From assembly GCA_963703665.1 (NCBI GenBank), contig CAVPFB010000004.1:62001-126000 (forward strand): DNA of 64,000 nucleotides, written 5' to 3'. A model generated the notes under the pieces. It searched no databases. It was not told where the DNA came from and saw only the letters and a list, made by a program, of their open reading frames with translations. Source of the DNA: AP-15 sp963703665 (GTDB lineage Bacteria > Pseudomonadota > Alphaproteobacteria > ATCC43930 > CGMCC-115725). The position numbers and the translations under genes were made by a program. This document shows positions 18,000-27,555 of this stretch, piece after piece; position 1 is the first letter of the stretch, and each line of letters starts with the position of its first letter.

Positions 18000-18758
18000 A
18001 TGGCGCGCGCAATTCTTAAGGCGCGTTGGTTGGGGTTCACGCTGCTTATGCTGTTTGCGGCGCCGGTCCTGGTGAGCGGCGAGATGTTTGGCCGCACCAA
18101 CGAGATGCCGTGGTATCTGGCGCGGCGCGATCCGACCGGGCTCGCTCCCGATCCGGCGACGACCCAGGAAGCGGTGATCCAGGTCTACGCCGCCCGTGCC
18201 GTCTCGTGGCGCGGCGTCTTTGCCGTCCACACCTGGATCGTCGTCAAGCCAGCCGGCGCGGCGCGCTATTCGCGCTACGAGGTGCTGGGCTTCGGCGTCG
18301 CCAACGGCGCGCCGGCGGTGCGGGTCGACCGGATGGGGCCCGACAATTACTGGTTCGGCGCACGTCCCGCGCTGGAGCTCGACCGCCGCGGGCCGGGCCT
18401 CGACCCGGTCATCGAAAAAATCCGCGAGGCGGTGGCGAGCTACCCCTATCCGCATGAATACCGCGCCTGGCCGGGGCCCAACAGCAACACCTTTGTCGCT
18501 TATATCGCGCGCAGGGTGCTGGAGCTCGGGCTGGCATTGCCGGCCAATGCCATCGGCAAGGATTTCCTGCCGGGGGGTGCGGTCATCGCCGCCGCGCCGA
18601 GCGGCACCGGATTCCAGGTCTCGCTGTTCGGGCTCGCCGGCCTCTTGGTCGCGGCGCGGGAGGGGATCGAGCTCAACCTGCTCGGGCTCAATATCGGTAT
18701 CGACTTCCGGATGCCCGGGCTGAAGCTGCCGGCCGTCGGGCGGCTCGGCTTTTCTTGA
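18000..18758 (+). CDS. DUF3750 family protein
   Basis: A 252-residue DUF3750 protein. The N-terminus has a hydrophobic anchor or signal segment (residues about 10-27, LGFTLLMLFAAPVLVSG). The conserved core includes AVHTWIVVKPAG, the SYPYPHEYRAWPGPNSNTF block (with H, WPG and NSN), and LPANAIGKDFLPGG. The conserved N, H and C-like arrangement suggests a periplasmic or membrane-associated hydrolase, but that is inference; the family function is not established to my knowledge. It follows the DUF5131 gene by 111 bp and is convergent with the next gene. Confidence 0.85.
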   Translation: MARAILKARWLGFTLLMLFAAPVLVSGEMFGRTNEMPWYLARRDPTGLAPDPATTQEAVIQVYAARAVSWRGVFAVHTWIVVKPAGAARYSRYEVLGFGVANGAPAVRVDRMGPDNYWFGARPALELDRRGPGLDPVIEKIREAVASYPYPHEYRAWPGPNSNTFVAYIARRVLELGLALPANAIGKDFLPGGAVIAAAPSGTGFQVSLFGLAGLLVAAREGIELNLLGLNIGIDFRMPGLKLPAVGRLGFS

Positions 18759-18800
18759 CCGAGCGCAGGTCACCGATCCCCTCGGGCGCGCCTACCTGGA

Positions 18801-19469
18801 TTATTTCGGGTAGATGCGCTGGTAGACGCCGGGCGAGCCCTCGTCATGGCGCAGGTTGGGGGACATTCGCCGGGTCCACGGGTTGCTGGCTCTGGCCCGG
18901 CTCCACGCCTCGCTCTCCGGCACCTTGGCGTGCTCGAATTCGTAGAGGGTCAGATATTTGGGTTGGCCCTCGACGGCGACGTAGCGGCGGGCCGCAATGC
19001 AGCCCGGCACCGCCAGATAGCCCGGGATGTAGACCGTGTTGTACCAGGCGTTGAACTCCTCCTCGACCGCGCTCGACACGTCGATCCGCCCCATCTGCAA
19101 AACCGGCGCCATGCCGGCGGTCTGCTCGATCGGATGGGTGTGCACCGGGAAGATCTGGCGGTAGGCGTTGCGCAGAAAATTGCGGCCGATCCGGCTGGTC
19201 CCGGTCTTCTGCCGCTGCGCCGAAGGCTGGTATTTGAGGGTGTCGAGATAGGCCCCGCTGCGCAGCACGTTGTGGTCTTCGAGCTCATAAATCGCCAGGT
19301 ATTTGGGGCTTCCCTTGAGCGCCGAATAGCGCCCGGCGCTCAAAAAACCAGGGATTTGCAGCAGCCGCGGGATGTGCTCCTCGTCGTACCAGCGATTGAA
19401 TTCCGGCTCGAACTCGGCGTCGATGTCGGTCCATACCATCAACAGACCGGTCCCGCGCGTCTTGGCCAT
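18801..19469 (-). CDS. Two-domain Dabb-like (ferredoxin-fold) protein
   Basis: A 222-residue protein made of two related halves, each a dimeric alpha-beta-barrel-type domain. First half: GLLMVWTDIDAEFEPEFNRWYDEEHIPRLL split over two strands, then GRYSALKGSPKYLAIYELE; second half: EEFNAWYNTVYIPGYLAVPG and RRYVAVEGQPKYLTLYEFE. The internal repeat is obvious. Such proteins occur beside catabolic genes and resemble EthD/DUF4286 proteins. Start ATG 19469 has a GGAGGG site. It is divergent from the amidohydrolase gene, with 147 bp between starts, so they may share regulation. Confidence 0.82.
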   Translation of the reverse strand: MAKTRGTGLLMVWTDIDAEFEPEFNRWYDEEHIPRLLQIPGFLSAGRYSALKGSPKYLAIYELEDHNVLRSGAYLDTLKYQPSAQRQKTGTSRIGRNFLRNAYRQIFPVHTHPIEQTAGMAPVLQMGRIDVSSAVEEEFNAWYNTVYIPGYLAVPGCIAARRYVAVEGQPKYLTLYEFEHAKVPESEAWSRARASNPWTRRMSPNLRHDEGSPGVYQRIYPK

Positions 19470-19616
19470 CGCCGTCCCTCCTCCACCGCGTTTTCCTCGC
19501 CGAGCCTAACACCGCACGCGTTCGGCATGGAAGCGACGGGTGGAGGGAATAGCGGTCGCGGCGATGGCGGGATAGGATCGCCCGTAGTCGAGCAGCCGGT
19601 CGGAAGGAGAAGAATC

Positions 19617-20738
19617 ATGAGCCGCGCCTACAACGTCATCGATGCCGATGGTCACGTGCTGGAGCCGACCACGCTGTGGAACGACTACATGGACCCGGCC
19701 TTTCGCGACCGCGCGCCGCGGCTGATCCGCAACAACGATGGCAAGGAGATGCTGCTGGTCGAAGAGAAGGTCCTGGGCAGCCAGCAGGGGATGGGCGGCA
19801 TTGGCGGGGTCGGCGCGCGCCAGGGCGTGGTCCAGGCCTCGACGATGGCCTATACCGAAGGGCGCCCGGGCGGCTTCGACCCGCACAAGCGCATCCCCGA
19901 CATGGATCTCGACGGCATCGACGCGGTTTTTTTATATCCGAGCATGGGCCTCTTTGCCGGATCAGTGCAGGACCCGCCGCTCGCCGCCGCGATGTGCCGC
20001 GGCTACAACCGCTGGCTCGCCGACTACTGCAGCCCCTATCCCGACCGGTTGTTTGGCATCGCCATGCTGCCGATGCAGTCGATCGACCTGACGATCAGGG
20101 AGATGCGGTTCGCGAAAAAAGAACTGGGCTTTCGCGGCGGGTTCATCCGGCCCAACCCCTACAACAACAAAATGATCCATCACCCCGATTACGAGCCGTT
20201 CTGGCAGGCGGCCGAGGACCTCGATTTCGCAATCGGCTTCCACGAAGGCGGCAACAGCGGTATGCCGACGGTCGGCATCGACCGTTTCGCGGGGCGTGCC
20301 GCCCAACACATCATCAGCCACACGATGGAGATGATGCTCGCGGCGATGAGTGTGATCTGGGGTGGGGTGTGCGAGCGCCACCCGAAAATCCGCATCGGCT
20401 TTCTCGAGTCGGGCGGCGGCTGGATCGCACCCTGGCTCGACCGCATGGACCGCCATTTCGACGATCAGGGGTTCAACGATTCCGGCCTGACGACACGACC
20501 GAGCGAGCTGTTCCAGCGCAATTGCTGGATCTCGTTCGAGCCGGTCGAAGGCAGCCTCAAGGTGCTCGCAGACTATATCGGGCCGCACAAGATCCTCTGG
20601 GCGACCGACTACCCGCACCGCGACGGCTTCTTTCCAGGCGCGCCCAAGATGATCATCGACCGCCTCGCCGACGCCTCGCCCGAGTTGCGTCATCAGGTCA
20701 TGGCCGGCGGTGCGATGGGCTTCTACGGGCTGAAATAG
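19617..20738 (+). CDS. Metal-dependent amidohydrolase (amidohydrolase_2/ACMSD-like)
   Basis: A 373-residue TIM-barrel hydrolase or decarboxylase of the ACMSD-like group. Metal-ligand motifs are D9-x-D-x-H13 (IDADGH), the His of IGFHEGGN, the His of IISHTMEM, and the Asp of WATDYPHRDG. Start ATG 19617 follows AAGGAG; the long frame extending upstream is the antisense shadow of the Dabb gene. Relatives decarboxylate or hydrolyse ring-cleavage products, so a catabolic role is likely; the substrate is unknown. Ends convergently with the DegP-like gene. Confidence 0.9.
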   Translation: MSRAYNVIDADGHVLEPTTLWNDYMDPAFRDRAPRLIRNNDGKEMLLVEEKVLGSQQGMGGIGGVGARQGVVQASTMAYTEGRPGGFDPHKRIPDMDLDGIDAVFLYPSMGLFAGSVQDPPLAAAMCRGYNRWLADYCSPYPDRLFGIAMLPMQSIDLTIREMRFAKKELGFRGGFIRPNPYNNKMIHHPDYEPFWQAAEDLDFAIGFHEGGNSGMPTVGIDRFAGRAAQHIISHTMEMMLAAMSVIWGGVCERHPKIRIGFLESGGGWIAPWLDRMDRHFDDQGFNDSGLTTRPSELFQRNCWISFEPVEGSLKVLADYIGPHKILWATDYPHRDGFFPGAPKMIIDRLADASPELRHQVMAGGAMGFYGLK

Positions 20739-20797
20739 CGGCCTAGAGGGGCCTGGATCCGCCAGGCCACTGCCGCACGCCCGATCACTGCAGCGGT

Positions 20798-22342
20798 TCA
20801 GGGGCTGTTCCCGGCCACCCCGTTGCGCTCGATCGACAGCCCGACGAACTGCGTGGCGCCCTGCCGGTCGATCAGCAGCAGGATGTTGCCGCTCTTTGCC
20901 GCTTGCTTCAGGGCCGCAGCGGCGTCCTGCGGGGTCGTGACCGGCTTCTGGTCGACCGAGACGATCACGTCTCCGGCTTCGATGCCCAAAGCAGCGACCG
21001 GACTGTTGTCGGCGACGCTCAGCACAGCGACGCCGTTAACGTCTTTGCCGATCTTGAGTTCGCTGCGCAACTCCGGGTCGAGCGGGCCGAGCTGCAATCC
21101 GAGTGCGCTGGCGGCGGCGCTCGGCTGCCCGGTCGTGGCTTCGGCCGAGGCTTCCTTGGCCGGCATTTCGCCGACATCGGCGACGACGGTTTGGCTCTTG
21201 CCGTTCCGCATCAGGGTCAGCGGCAGCTTGCTGCCGATCGGCGTCTGCGCAACCAGGCGCGGCAGGTCGTGGACGTCGCCGATTTCTTTATCGCCGGCCT
21301 TGAGGATGACATCGCCGGATTTGACGCCGGCCTTCGCCGCCGGGCTGTCAGGGACGACCGAGGCGACCAGGGCACCCTCGGGGTGATCGAGCCCGAGGCT
21401 CTTGGCGATCGACGAGGTGACGTTCTGGATGGCCACGCCAAGCCAGCCCCAGGTCACCTTGCCATGCGCCTCGAGCTGGTTGACAACGTATTTGGCGTTG
21501 TTCGCGGGCACCGCGAATCCGATCCCGACCGATCCGCCCGAGGGGGAATAGATGGCGGTGTTGATGCCGACCACCTGGCCGGAGAGGTCAAAGGTGGGCC
21601 CCCCGGAATTTCCCCGGTTGATCGGCGCGTCGATCTGCAGGAAGTCGTCGTACGGGCCCTCGTTGATGTTGCGGCCTAACGCCGAGACGATGCCGGCGGT
21701 CACCGTGCCGCCGAGACCGAACGGGTTGCCGACCGCGACGACCCAATCGCCCACTTTGACACCGCTGCTGTTGCCCCAGCTGACGTAAGGGAGCGGATTC
21801 TTCGTTTCGATCTTGAGCAACGCGAGGTCGGTCCTCACATCGCGCCCGACCACCTTGGCCGGATGCGAGCTGTGATCCTGAAAGATGACTGTCACCTTGT
21901 CGGCGTTGGCGACCACGTGATTGTTGGTGACGATATAACCGCGCGGGTCGATGATGAACCCGGAACCGAGCGCCATGACCTTTTCCCCCGGATGGGTCTG
22001 CGCCATCGGGTTCTGAAAGAACCGGCGAAGAAACTGATCGAACGGGTTGGCGCCAGGTGCGGCTGGCAAACCGCCGTCACCACCGCTGCCGTTGCTGCTG
22101 TCGCCCTCGTCCTGGATCGCCGCCTGCTCTGTCAGCTGGACCGAGATATTCACCACCGCCGGCAGCACGCGGTCGGCGAGCGGGGCGAGGCTCGGCAAAT
22201 TGATCGGCGCCTTCTGGACCTCTCGGGTCAGGTTGAGGCCGCCGGCGGCATCGTTGCCGGCGGACGCGGCAACGGGCGACGCGAGGATCAATGCGGCGCA
22301 GACTGCCCCCGCCACGCTCGATCGGCTACAGCTGACGATCAT
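20798..22342 (-). CDS. DegP/HtrA-like periplasmic serine protease
   Basis: A 514-residue S1C protease with two PDZ domains, acting in envelope protein quality control. A signal peptide occupies residues 1-28, ending ASPVAASAG. The catalytic triad is H142 (TNNHVVAN), D172 (RTDLALLK) and S246 (RGNSGGPTF). PDZ1 follows around 270-360 (AAKAGVKSGDVI), PDZ2 near 415-510 (LGIEAGDVIVSVD). A glycine/serine-rich loop near 80-95 resembles the LA loop. Start ATG 22342 chosen because it begins the signal peptide. It diverges from the ABC transporter gene, leaving 239 bp for both promoters. Confidence 0.95.
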   Translation of the reverse strand: MIVSCSRSSVAGAVCAALILASPVAASAGNDAAGGLNLTREVQKAPINLPSLAPLADRVLPAVVNISVQLTEQAAIQDEGDSSNGSGGDGGLPAAPGANPFDQFLRRFFQNPMAQTHPGEKVMALGSGFIIDPRGYIVTNNHVVANADKVTVIFQDHSSHPAKVVGRDVRTDLALLKIETKNPLPYVSWGNSSGVKVGDWVVAVGNPFGLGGTVTAGIVSALGRNINEGPYDDFLQIDAPINRGNSGGPTFDLSGQVVGINTAIYSPSGGSVGIGFAVPANNAKYVVNQLEAHGKVTWGWLGVAIQNVTSSIAKSLGLDHPEGALVASVVPDSPAAKAGVKSGDVILKAGDKEIGDVHDLPRLVAQTPIGSKLPLTLMRNGKSQTVVADVGEMPAKEASAEATTGQPSAAASALGLQLGPLDPELRSELKIGKDVNGVAVLSVADNSPVAALGIEAGDVIVSVDQKPVTTPQDAAAALKQAAKSGNILLLIDRQGATQFVGLSIERNGVAGNSP

Positions 22343-22581
22343 GACCGTACATCCCTGGCAAAAATTTACGACCCGCCAAAGTTTATCGGGCCAAAACCGC
22401 GGGTGGCTGCCGACGCCCGTCGCCGCCGAGCGCACTCGCAGAGAGATCGCGCGGCAAGGGCAAAAGTTCCGATCGGCACCACGCTTCGATCATGGAGACG
22501 TTGGCCGCCCAAATTCAGTATGCTGACCGCTGACGACAGAAACGCAGCACCAGCGCAATCCCGACCGACACAGAGGAATGC

Positions 22582-25329
22582 ATGGCACGTTTGAGGATCG
22601 GCGACGCCGCCTCGGCATTATGGACTAGGCTGCCATTCGCCGCGCTGTTCCGCCGCTTGCTGCCGGGAGGCACGACGGATGGGCTTGAGCCGTCGGTTTA
22701 TGGGTTCATCTTACGCTATAGTTGGCGCGAGCAGATTTATGTTGTCGTCATGACTTTGCTCTCCTTCCCGTTTCTTTATTATTCGCTCGACCTGCCGAAA
22801 ATTATCATCAATCGTGCAATCTCTGGTAAGCATTTTCCGCAACATTTTCTTTGGTTGAAGCTGGGGCAGGTCCCCTATCTGCTGGTGCTTTGCGGGGTGT
22901 TTCTGGCGCTGCTTTTGATCAACGGCTGGTTCAAGCTGCACGTCAACGTCAGGAAGGGGCAACTTGGCGAGCGCATGCTGCGGCGCCTGCGCTACGAACT
23001 CTATGAACGCCTGCTGCGCTTTCCGCTGCACCATTTTGATCGGACGGCGACCGGCCAAATCGTGGCTATGGTTACCGCCGAGCTGGAGCCGGTCGGCGGG
23101 TTTGTCGGCGAGGCCTTCGCAGTGCCGATTTCGCAGGCCGGCACCCTGTTGACGATCCTGTTTTTCATGTTCGTGCAGAACCCGGTGCTCGGCGCCGCGG
23201 CCCTCGCCTTCTATCCGCTGCAGGGTTACCTGATCCCGAAAATGCAGCGGGTCATCCGAATCCTCGGCCGCACCCGGATCCGCAAGATACGCGGCCTGTC
23301 CGACCGCATCGGTGAGGCAATCGCCGCTCGGATCGAGATTCGGGTCAATCATGGCGCGCCCTATCAGCTCGCCGAGATCGCCCATCGTCTCGGAGAAATC
23401 TATGATATCCGGCTCGAAATCTACAATCGAAAATTTTTTGTTAAATTCCTGAATAATTTCATCGGCAATCTCACGCCGTTTTTCTTTTTTTCAGTCGGAG
23501 GGTATTTTGTCATCACCGGGGAGCTTTCGTTTGGCGCGCTGGTCGCGGTGCTTGCCGCCTACAAGGACATGTCGTCGCCATGGAACGAATTGCTCAATTA
23601 CTATCAGAACCAACAGGATGTCGCGATCAAATATGAGCAGGTCGTCGAACAGTTTCACGTCGCTGACATGGTCGACAGGCGGCTGCTGCTCGAAGACCCG
23701 GAGCATGTCGAGCCGTTCGCCGACGAGGTGGCCGCAAACCATGTCGACGTTGTCGACAACGACGGCATCCATCTGCTCGAAGGGGTCGATTTCGCCTTCC
23801 CGCTCGGCGCCGATGTCGGCATCGTCGGCCAGAGCAACAGCGGCCGAAATCTGCTCCCGCAGCTGATCGGCCGCCTGGTGGTTCCGACCAACGGCCATCT
23901 GACCGTCGGCGGGGTCGACCTCAACACGATGCCGTTTGCCGTCTCCGGCCGCAGCATCGGCTATGTCGGACCGACTAGCTATCTGTTCTCGGCGAGCGTG
24001 CACGACAACCTCTTGGTCGGGCTGCGGCATCGCCCGCGCGAGGTGCCCGACTACGATGACGCGGCCAAGGCCGAGCGCCAGCGCCGGATCGAGGAGGCGC
24101 GCCTGTCGGGCAACAGTCCGTTCGACGTTGCCGCCGATTGGATCGACTACGAGCAGGCCGGGGTGGCCGATCCGGCTGAGCTCGGGAAGCGCATCCTCGA
24201 CGTGCTGCGGCTCGTCGACCTCGATGAGGACGCCTATCTGTGGGGGCTGCGCGGCCGGCTCGACCCGGATCGGCAGCCCGAAATGGCGGCGCGCATCGTC
24301 GCGGCGCGCCGCCTGCTGGCCGATCGCTTCGTCGCCGGCGGCATCGCCGACCTCGTCGAGCGGTTCGACCCCGAGCGCTACAACACCAATTCGACGGTCG
24401 GCGCCAACCTGCTGTTCGGCACTTCGATCGGGCCGGTGTTCGAGGGCGACGGGCTCGCCCGCAACCTCTACGTGCGAAGTGTTCTGGATGCGCAGGGGCT
24501 ACGTCCCGACCTGATCAGGATCGGCGTGCAGCTGGCCCGGACCAGCGTCGAGCTGTTCGCCGGCATGCGGCCCGAGCATCAGTTCTTTGAGGAGTTCAGC
24601 TTTCTCGGGGCCGAGGACCTGCCCGAATTCGAGCGGATCGTGACCCGCATCGACAAACTGGGGCTCGACAACCTGCTGCCGGAGGAGCGCGCCCGGCTGA
24701 TCGGGCTGGCGCTGCGGCTGATCGCCGCCCGCGACCCATTGGGGCTCCTCGACGAAACCGTGCAGCGGCGGATCTTGGCGGCGAGGCGGAACTTTGCCGC
24801 GGGGTTGCCGGGGGAACTGCGCGGCTCGGTCGAATTCTTCGATCCCGAGCGCTACAACGCCGCCGCCTCGATCCAGGAAAACGTGCTGTTCGGGACCATC
24901 GTCCGCGGCGAGGCGGGCAGCCGCGAGCGCATCAACGGCACCATGAGCGAGGTGCTCGACGAGCTCGGCCTGCGCGAGACGATCATCGTGGTCGGGCTCG
25001 ACTATCCGGTCGGCACCGGCGGCTCGCGGCTGTCGGAAACCCAGCGGCAAAAGATCGCGATCGCGGTGGCGGTGCTGAAGCGGCCGGATATCGTCGCCTT
25101 CAACGACGCGACCGCCGTGCTCGACGGCTCGACCGAAGCCGCCATCCTCGAGCGCCTGAAGCGCGAGCTCGAAGGCCGCAGCCTGGTGTGCAGCCTGCAT
25201 CGCCCACGCCTGGCATCGGCCTTCGATCGCATTTTCGTCATGGACCAGGGCCGACTCGTCGAGCAGGGCGCCTATGACGAGCTGCAAAAGCCCGGCAGCC
25301 CGCTGGCCCCGCTGATGGCGGCGGAATAA
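22582..25329 (+). CDS. ABC exporter with degenerate, internally repeated nucleotide-binding domain
   Basis: A 915-residue ABC exporter half-molecule. Membrane segments lie around 52-70, 98-115, 180-215 and 290-325. The nucleotide domain begins near 390. Its Walker A position reads VGQSNSGRN (415-423), with Arg for the usual Lys; the signature reads LSETQRQK (817-824) and Walker B reads DIVAFNDATAVLD, with Asn-Asp in place of Asp-Glu; the H-loop histidine is H873. Between Walker A and the signature are about 390 residues instead of roughly 100, because the Q-loop/helical segment occurs three times (NLLVG 476-480, NLLFG 609-613, NVLFG 767-771). ATP hydrolysis may be lost or atypical. Substrate unknown. 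Confidence 0.85.
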   Translation: MARLRIGDAASALWTRLPFAALFRRLLPGGTTDGLEPSVYGFILRYSWREQIYVVVMTLLSFPFLYYSLDLPKIIINRAISGKHFPQHFLWLKLGQVPYLLVLCGVFLALLLINGWFKLHVNVRKGQLGERMLRRLRYELYERLLRFPLHHFDRTATGQIVAMVTAELEPVGGFVGEAFAVPISQAGTLLTILFFMFVQNPVLGAAALAFYPLQGYLIPKMQRVIRILGRTRIRKIRGLSDRIGEAIAARIEIRVNHGAPYQLAEIAHRLGEIYDIRLEIYNRKFFVKFLNNFIGNLTPFFFFSVGGYFVITGELSFGALVAVLAAYKDMSSPWNELLNYYQNQQDVAIKYEQVVEQFHVADMVDRRLLLEDPEHVEPFADEVAANHVDVVDNDGIHLLEGVDFAFPLGADVGIVGQSNSGRNLLPQLIGRLVVPTNGHLTVGGVDLNTMPFAVSGRSIGYVGPTSYLFSASVHDNLLVGLRHRPREVPDYDDAAKAERQRRIEEARLSGNSPFDVAADWIDYEQAGVADPAELGKRILDVLRLVDLDEDAYLWGLRGRLDPDRQPEMAARIVAARRLLADRFVAGGIADLVERFDPERYNTNSTVGANLLFGTSIGPVFEGDGLARNLYVRSVLDAQGLRPDLIRIGVQLARTSVELFAGMRPEHQFFEEFSFLGAEDLPEFERIVTRIDKLGLDNLLPEERARLIGLALRLIAARDPLGLLDETVQRRILAARRNFAAGLPGELRGSVEFFDPERYNAAASIQENVLFGTIVRGEAGSRERINGTMSEVLDELGLRETIIVVGLDYPVGTGGSRLSETQRQKIAIAVAVLKRPDIVAFNDATAVLDGSTEAAILERLKRELEGRSLVCSLHRPRLASAFDRIFVMDQGRLVEQGAYDELQKPGSPLAPLMAAE

Positions 25330-25385
25330 CGGGCAGCGTGCAAGGGATCGCCTTGGCGCCTGCGATATATCATCGGGTGAGCGGC

Positions 25386-25433
25386 CTGGAGCGGGTGAAG
25401 GGAATCGAACCCCTCGTCGTAAGCTTGAGAAGC
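25386..25433 (-). repeat. 3' half of a tRNA-Gly (probable attachment-site remnant)
   Basis: 48 bp matching the anticodon-loop-to-CCA portion of the intact tRNA-Gly at 52775-52848, with one inserted base and one substitution over 47 aligned positions. It includes the T-arm, the acceptor 3' strand and CCA. The similarity stops abruptly at both sides. Orientation (minus) is the same as the intact gene, which is the arrangement left by integration into a tRNA 3' end. The 5' half is missing, so it is not a functional tRNA. Confidence 0.8.
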
Positions 25434-25567
25434 CGTTCCGAGATCTCCGAAATCGTTCACTCTTTCGAGAATCGCATTCGATTTCAGGTTCTGAAATGCT
25501 TGCCCCTCCCGTTTTCGGGGTCGCCGACAGTCGCAATTCGCGCGCTTCAGCCTTGCTTTCATACCGC

Positions 25568-26430
25568 CTAAGCCGGAATGGGAGCTTTTGGCAGCGTCGA
25601 GGTCCCAAACTTCAGAGGAAGGTCGTATTGAAGGCGGAACTGGTCTCCGTCAGGCGTGAAGTCACCGAGCATGTCTTCGCTCGCGGTAAAGACGACGTCG
25701 CCTGCGGTCTGATCGTCTCCTTTCTTGAAAATCTGGGTGACAAGCGTCTCGTGATCCGGGAACGACGCGATGACGTGGATATGCGCCGGCCGGTAGGACC
25801 ATCTCTTGGCGACACGCAACAGTTCTCCCACCTGGCCATCGGTGGGAACGGGATAGGCCGTCGGCAGTAGCGCCACGAACTCGTAGCTCCCGTCTTGATC
25901 CGTCTTGAACCGGCCCCGCAGATTGTAGTCGGGTTGGCGATCGTCCTGGTTCTCGTAAAGCCCGTTGGTCGCCGCCTGCCACACGTCCAGAACGGCCCCT
26001 GCAAGGGGTTCGCCATTCTCGACATTAAATACTTTTCCGGAAACGCGGACCCGGGCGCCGGGCGTATCATCGCTGGCGATCGAGTCCCCTCGTTTGCGGA
26101 ATGGAGCATCGGCGCGCAAAAAGGGCCCGACCAGCGCGAAGCCGACGATTGTCCCGGCCGATCGTGATTGAGGGTTTCGATCAGTTGACTGACGCCGAGC
26201 ACATCACCCGCCAACAGGAACTCGTTTCGGTCCGGAACCGCGGCCATCCTGCCCATGAAATTCCAGGCGAACTCCCATTCCTGATCCGTCAGCTTCGTCT
26301 CCCCGACATATGCGTGCAGATGTCTGATCAGCGCGAGAACGAGCGATCGGAGCCGCGGATCGTCGATGCCGGAATATGCCTTCAGAACCCGGTCGGTTAA
26401 CCCACCGTTCGCGTCTGGCGTGGCGCCCAT
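25568..26430 (-). pseudogene. Intradiol ring-cleavage dioxygenase, frameshifted
   Basis: Catechol/hydroxyquinol 1,2-dioxygenase family enzyme, which opens aromatic diols to muconates using non-haem Fe(III). The N-terminal frame has the dimer-domain helices ending GDVLGVSQLIETLNHDRPG. The C-terminal frame has GPFLRADAPFRKRG, SGKVFNVENGEPLAGAVLDVW, TAYPVPTDG and the histidine ligands RPAHIHV. The join is near 26153-26155, where a run of three C on the plus strand seems one base short. With repair it is about 287 residues, the right length for the hydroxyquinol type. It starts at ATG 26430, about 90 bp after a broken oxidoreductase in the same operon. Confidence 0.82.
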
Positions 26431-26520
26431 GCTGGCCTCCTTGTTTGAATACGTAGGATCTGACTATCGGAACGACCTGCTTTGCGGTCAATGCACCACC
26501 TCTGGGCACATGCCGCGCAC

Positions 26521-27477
26521 TCAATCTCCCAGAGGTAAAAGGGACGAGCTTCTTTGACGTTCCTCCCGTTTCGACCGCCGCAATAGGCGTCGACGCCTTG
26601 ATCCAGGGTCCATGTCCGAACGGGCGACAGTCGCAAAGGGCCGTCCTCGAAGCCCGCTCGCAGGTCACCCATGATCTTGGCAATCTCGGGGCCCGTGAGC
26701 TTCAGGGTGTCGACCCCGATCAGGCGCAGGCGATTGTGACAGAAAGCCACCAGGTCGAATTCGACGCGACCATTACCGATGCTGGTAATGGCCACTTGGC
26801 GACCGCCGAGGCGCAACGAGTTCAGCGACGGTTCGAACATCGGGCCGCCAACGGCGTCGAGCACAAGGTCGACCCCCTTCCCATCCGTCAATGCTTTGAC
26901 CTCGACAGGAAGATCCTTATCCTCGGTGTTGATAGAAACGTCGGCTTCTGAGGGCTTGTCGGAGATATCCGCCCCAATGACCTTCGCTTTCTTCCAATGC
27001 GCGATTTGCATCGCCGCCCGGCCGACTGCCCCGCGCGCACCAGTGACCAAGACGGTCTCACCGGCCTGGATATCGGCCGCATGGATCAATGCCGACCATG
27101 CCGCGAGATAACGAACGCCGACGGCGGACGCCTCCGCCATCGAGAGCTGCGACGGTTTCTCGGAGAGTCCATCTGCCCCGACGACGATAAATTGCGCGTG
27201 CGTCCGTCGCGCGTGACGCCCAATCCTGCGCCGCTTCCCCAGACCTTCTTGCCCCTTCCAACCGTCGCCGGCCACGACCACCCCCGCATAGTCTCGCCCC
27301 GGAACCCGAGGCAAGGGCGCCTGGAAGGCGCCGGCAACGTTGTTCACGTCGCTGGGGTTGATGGCAGAGGCATGCAGCTCGACCAGAGCCTCTCCCGGCA
27401 TGAGATCCGGTACGTGCAATTCTTGGATCGAAGCGGACCGAAGGCGGCCGATATTTTTCGAAGCGCAAGGCTTTCAT
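26521..27477 (-). pseudogene. Quinone oxidoreductase-like MDR protein with several frameshifts
   Basis: Zinc-independent medium-chain reductase (quinone oxidoreductase type). Starts MKALRFEKYRPPSV (ATG 27477), then shifts near 27435 into ELHVPDLMPGEALVELHASAINPSDV. The NADPH motif GETVLVTGARGAVGRAAMQIA and VDLVLDAVGG are intact. Near 26583 the frame shifts again (VDAY to AAVETGGTSKKLV), and a third slip before LLPLGD is needed to reach the likely stop at 26521. Three slips in under 1 kb argue for genuine decay rather than isolated read errors. Such enzymes often accompany aromatic or haloaromatic degradation genes, which fits the neighbouring broken dioxygenase. Confidence 0.75.
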
Positions 27478-27487
27478 CGTTCATTGG

Positions 27488-27544
27488 CGAGCCCCAGTCC
27501 TTGTAGAATATTTCGGTGCCGGCCCCGGTCTTTAGCTTGCCCAC
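27488..27544 (-). pseudogene. 19-codon stump of an alpha/beta hydrolase (haloperoxidase-like)
   Basis: Nineteen codons beginning at a GTG (27544) encode MGKLKTGAGTEIFYKDWGS, matching the N-terminus of non-haem chloroperoxidase/arylesterase hydrolases, where GTEIFYKDWG is the conserved first strand. The rest of the gene is gone; the MDR start codon follows within 11 bp. This looks like an internal deletion that fused a hydrolase leader to the next gene. Confidence 0.55.
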
Positions 27545-27555
27545 ATCTGTCCCCT

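Noticed and set aside
18846..19616. Long N-terminal extension of the amidohydrolase frame
   Set aside because: The region is antisense to the Dabb gene and the true start (ATG 19617) has a Shine-Dalgarno site and family-typical N-terminus.
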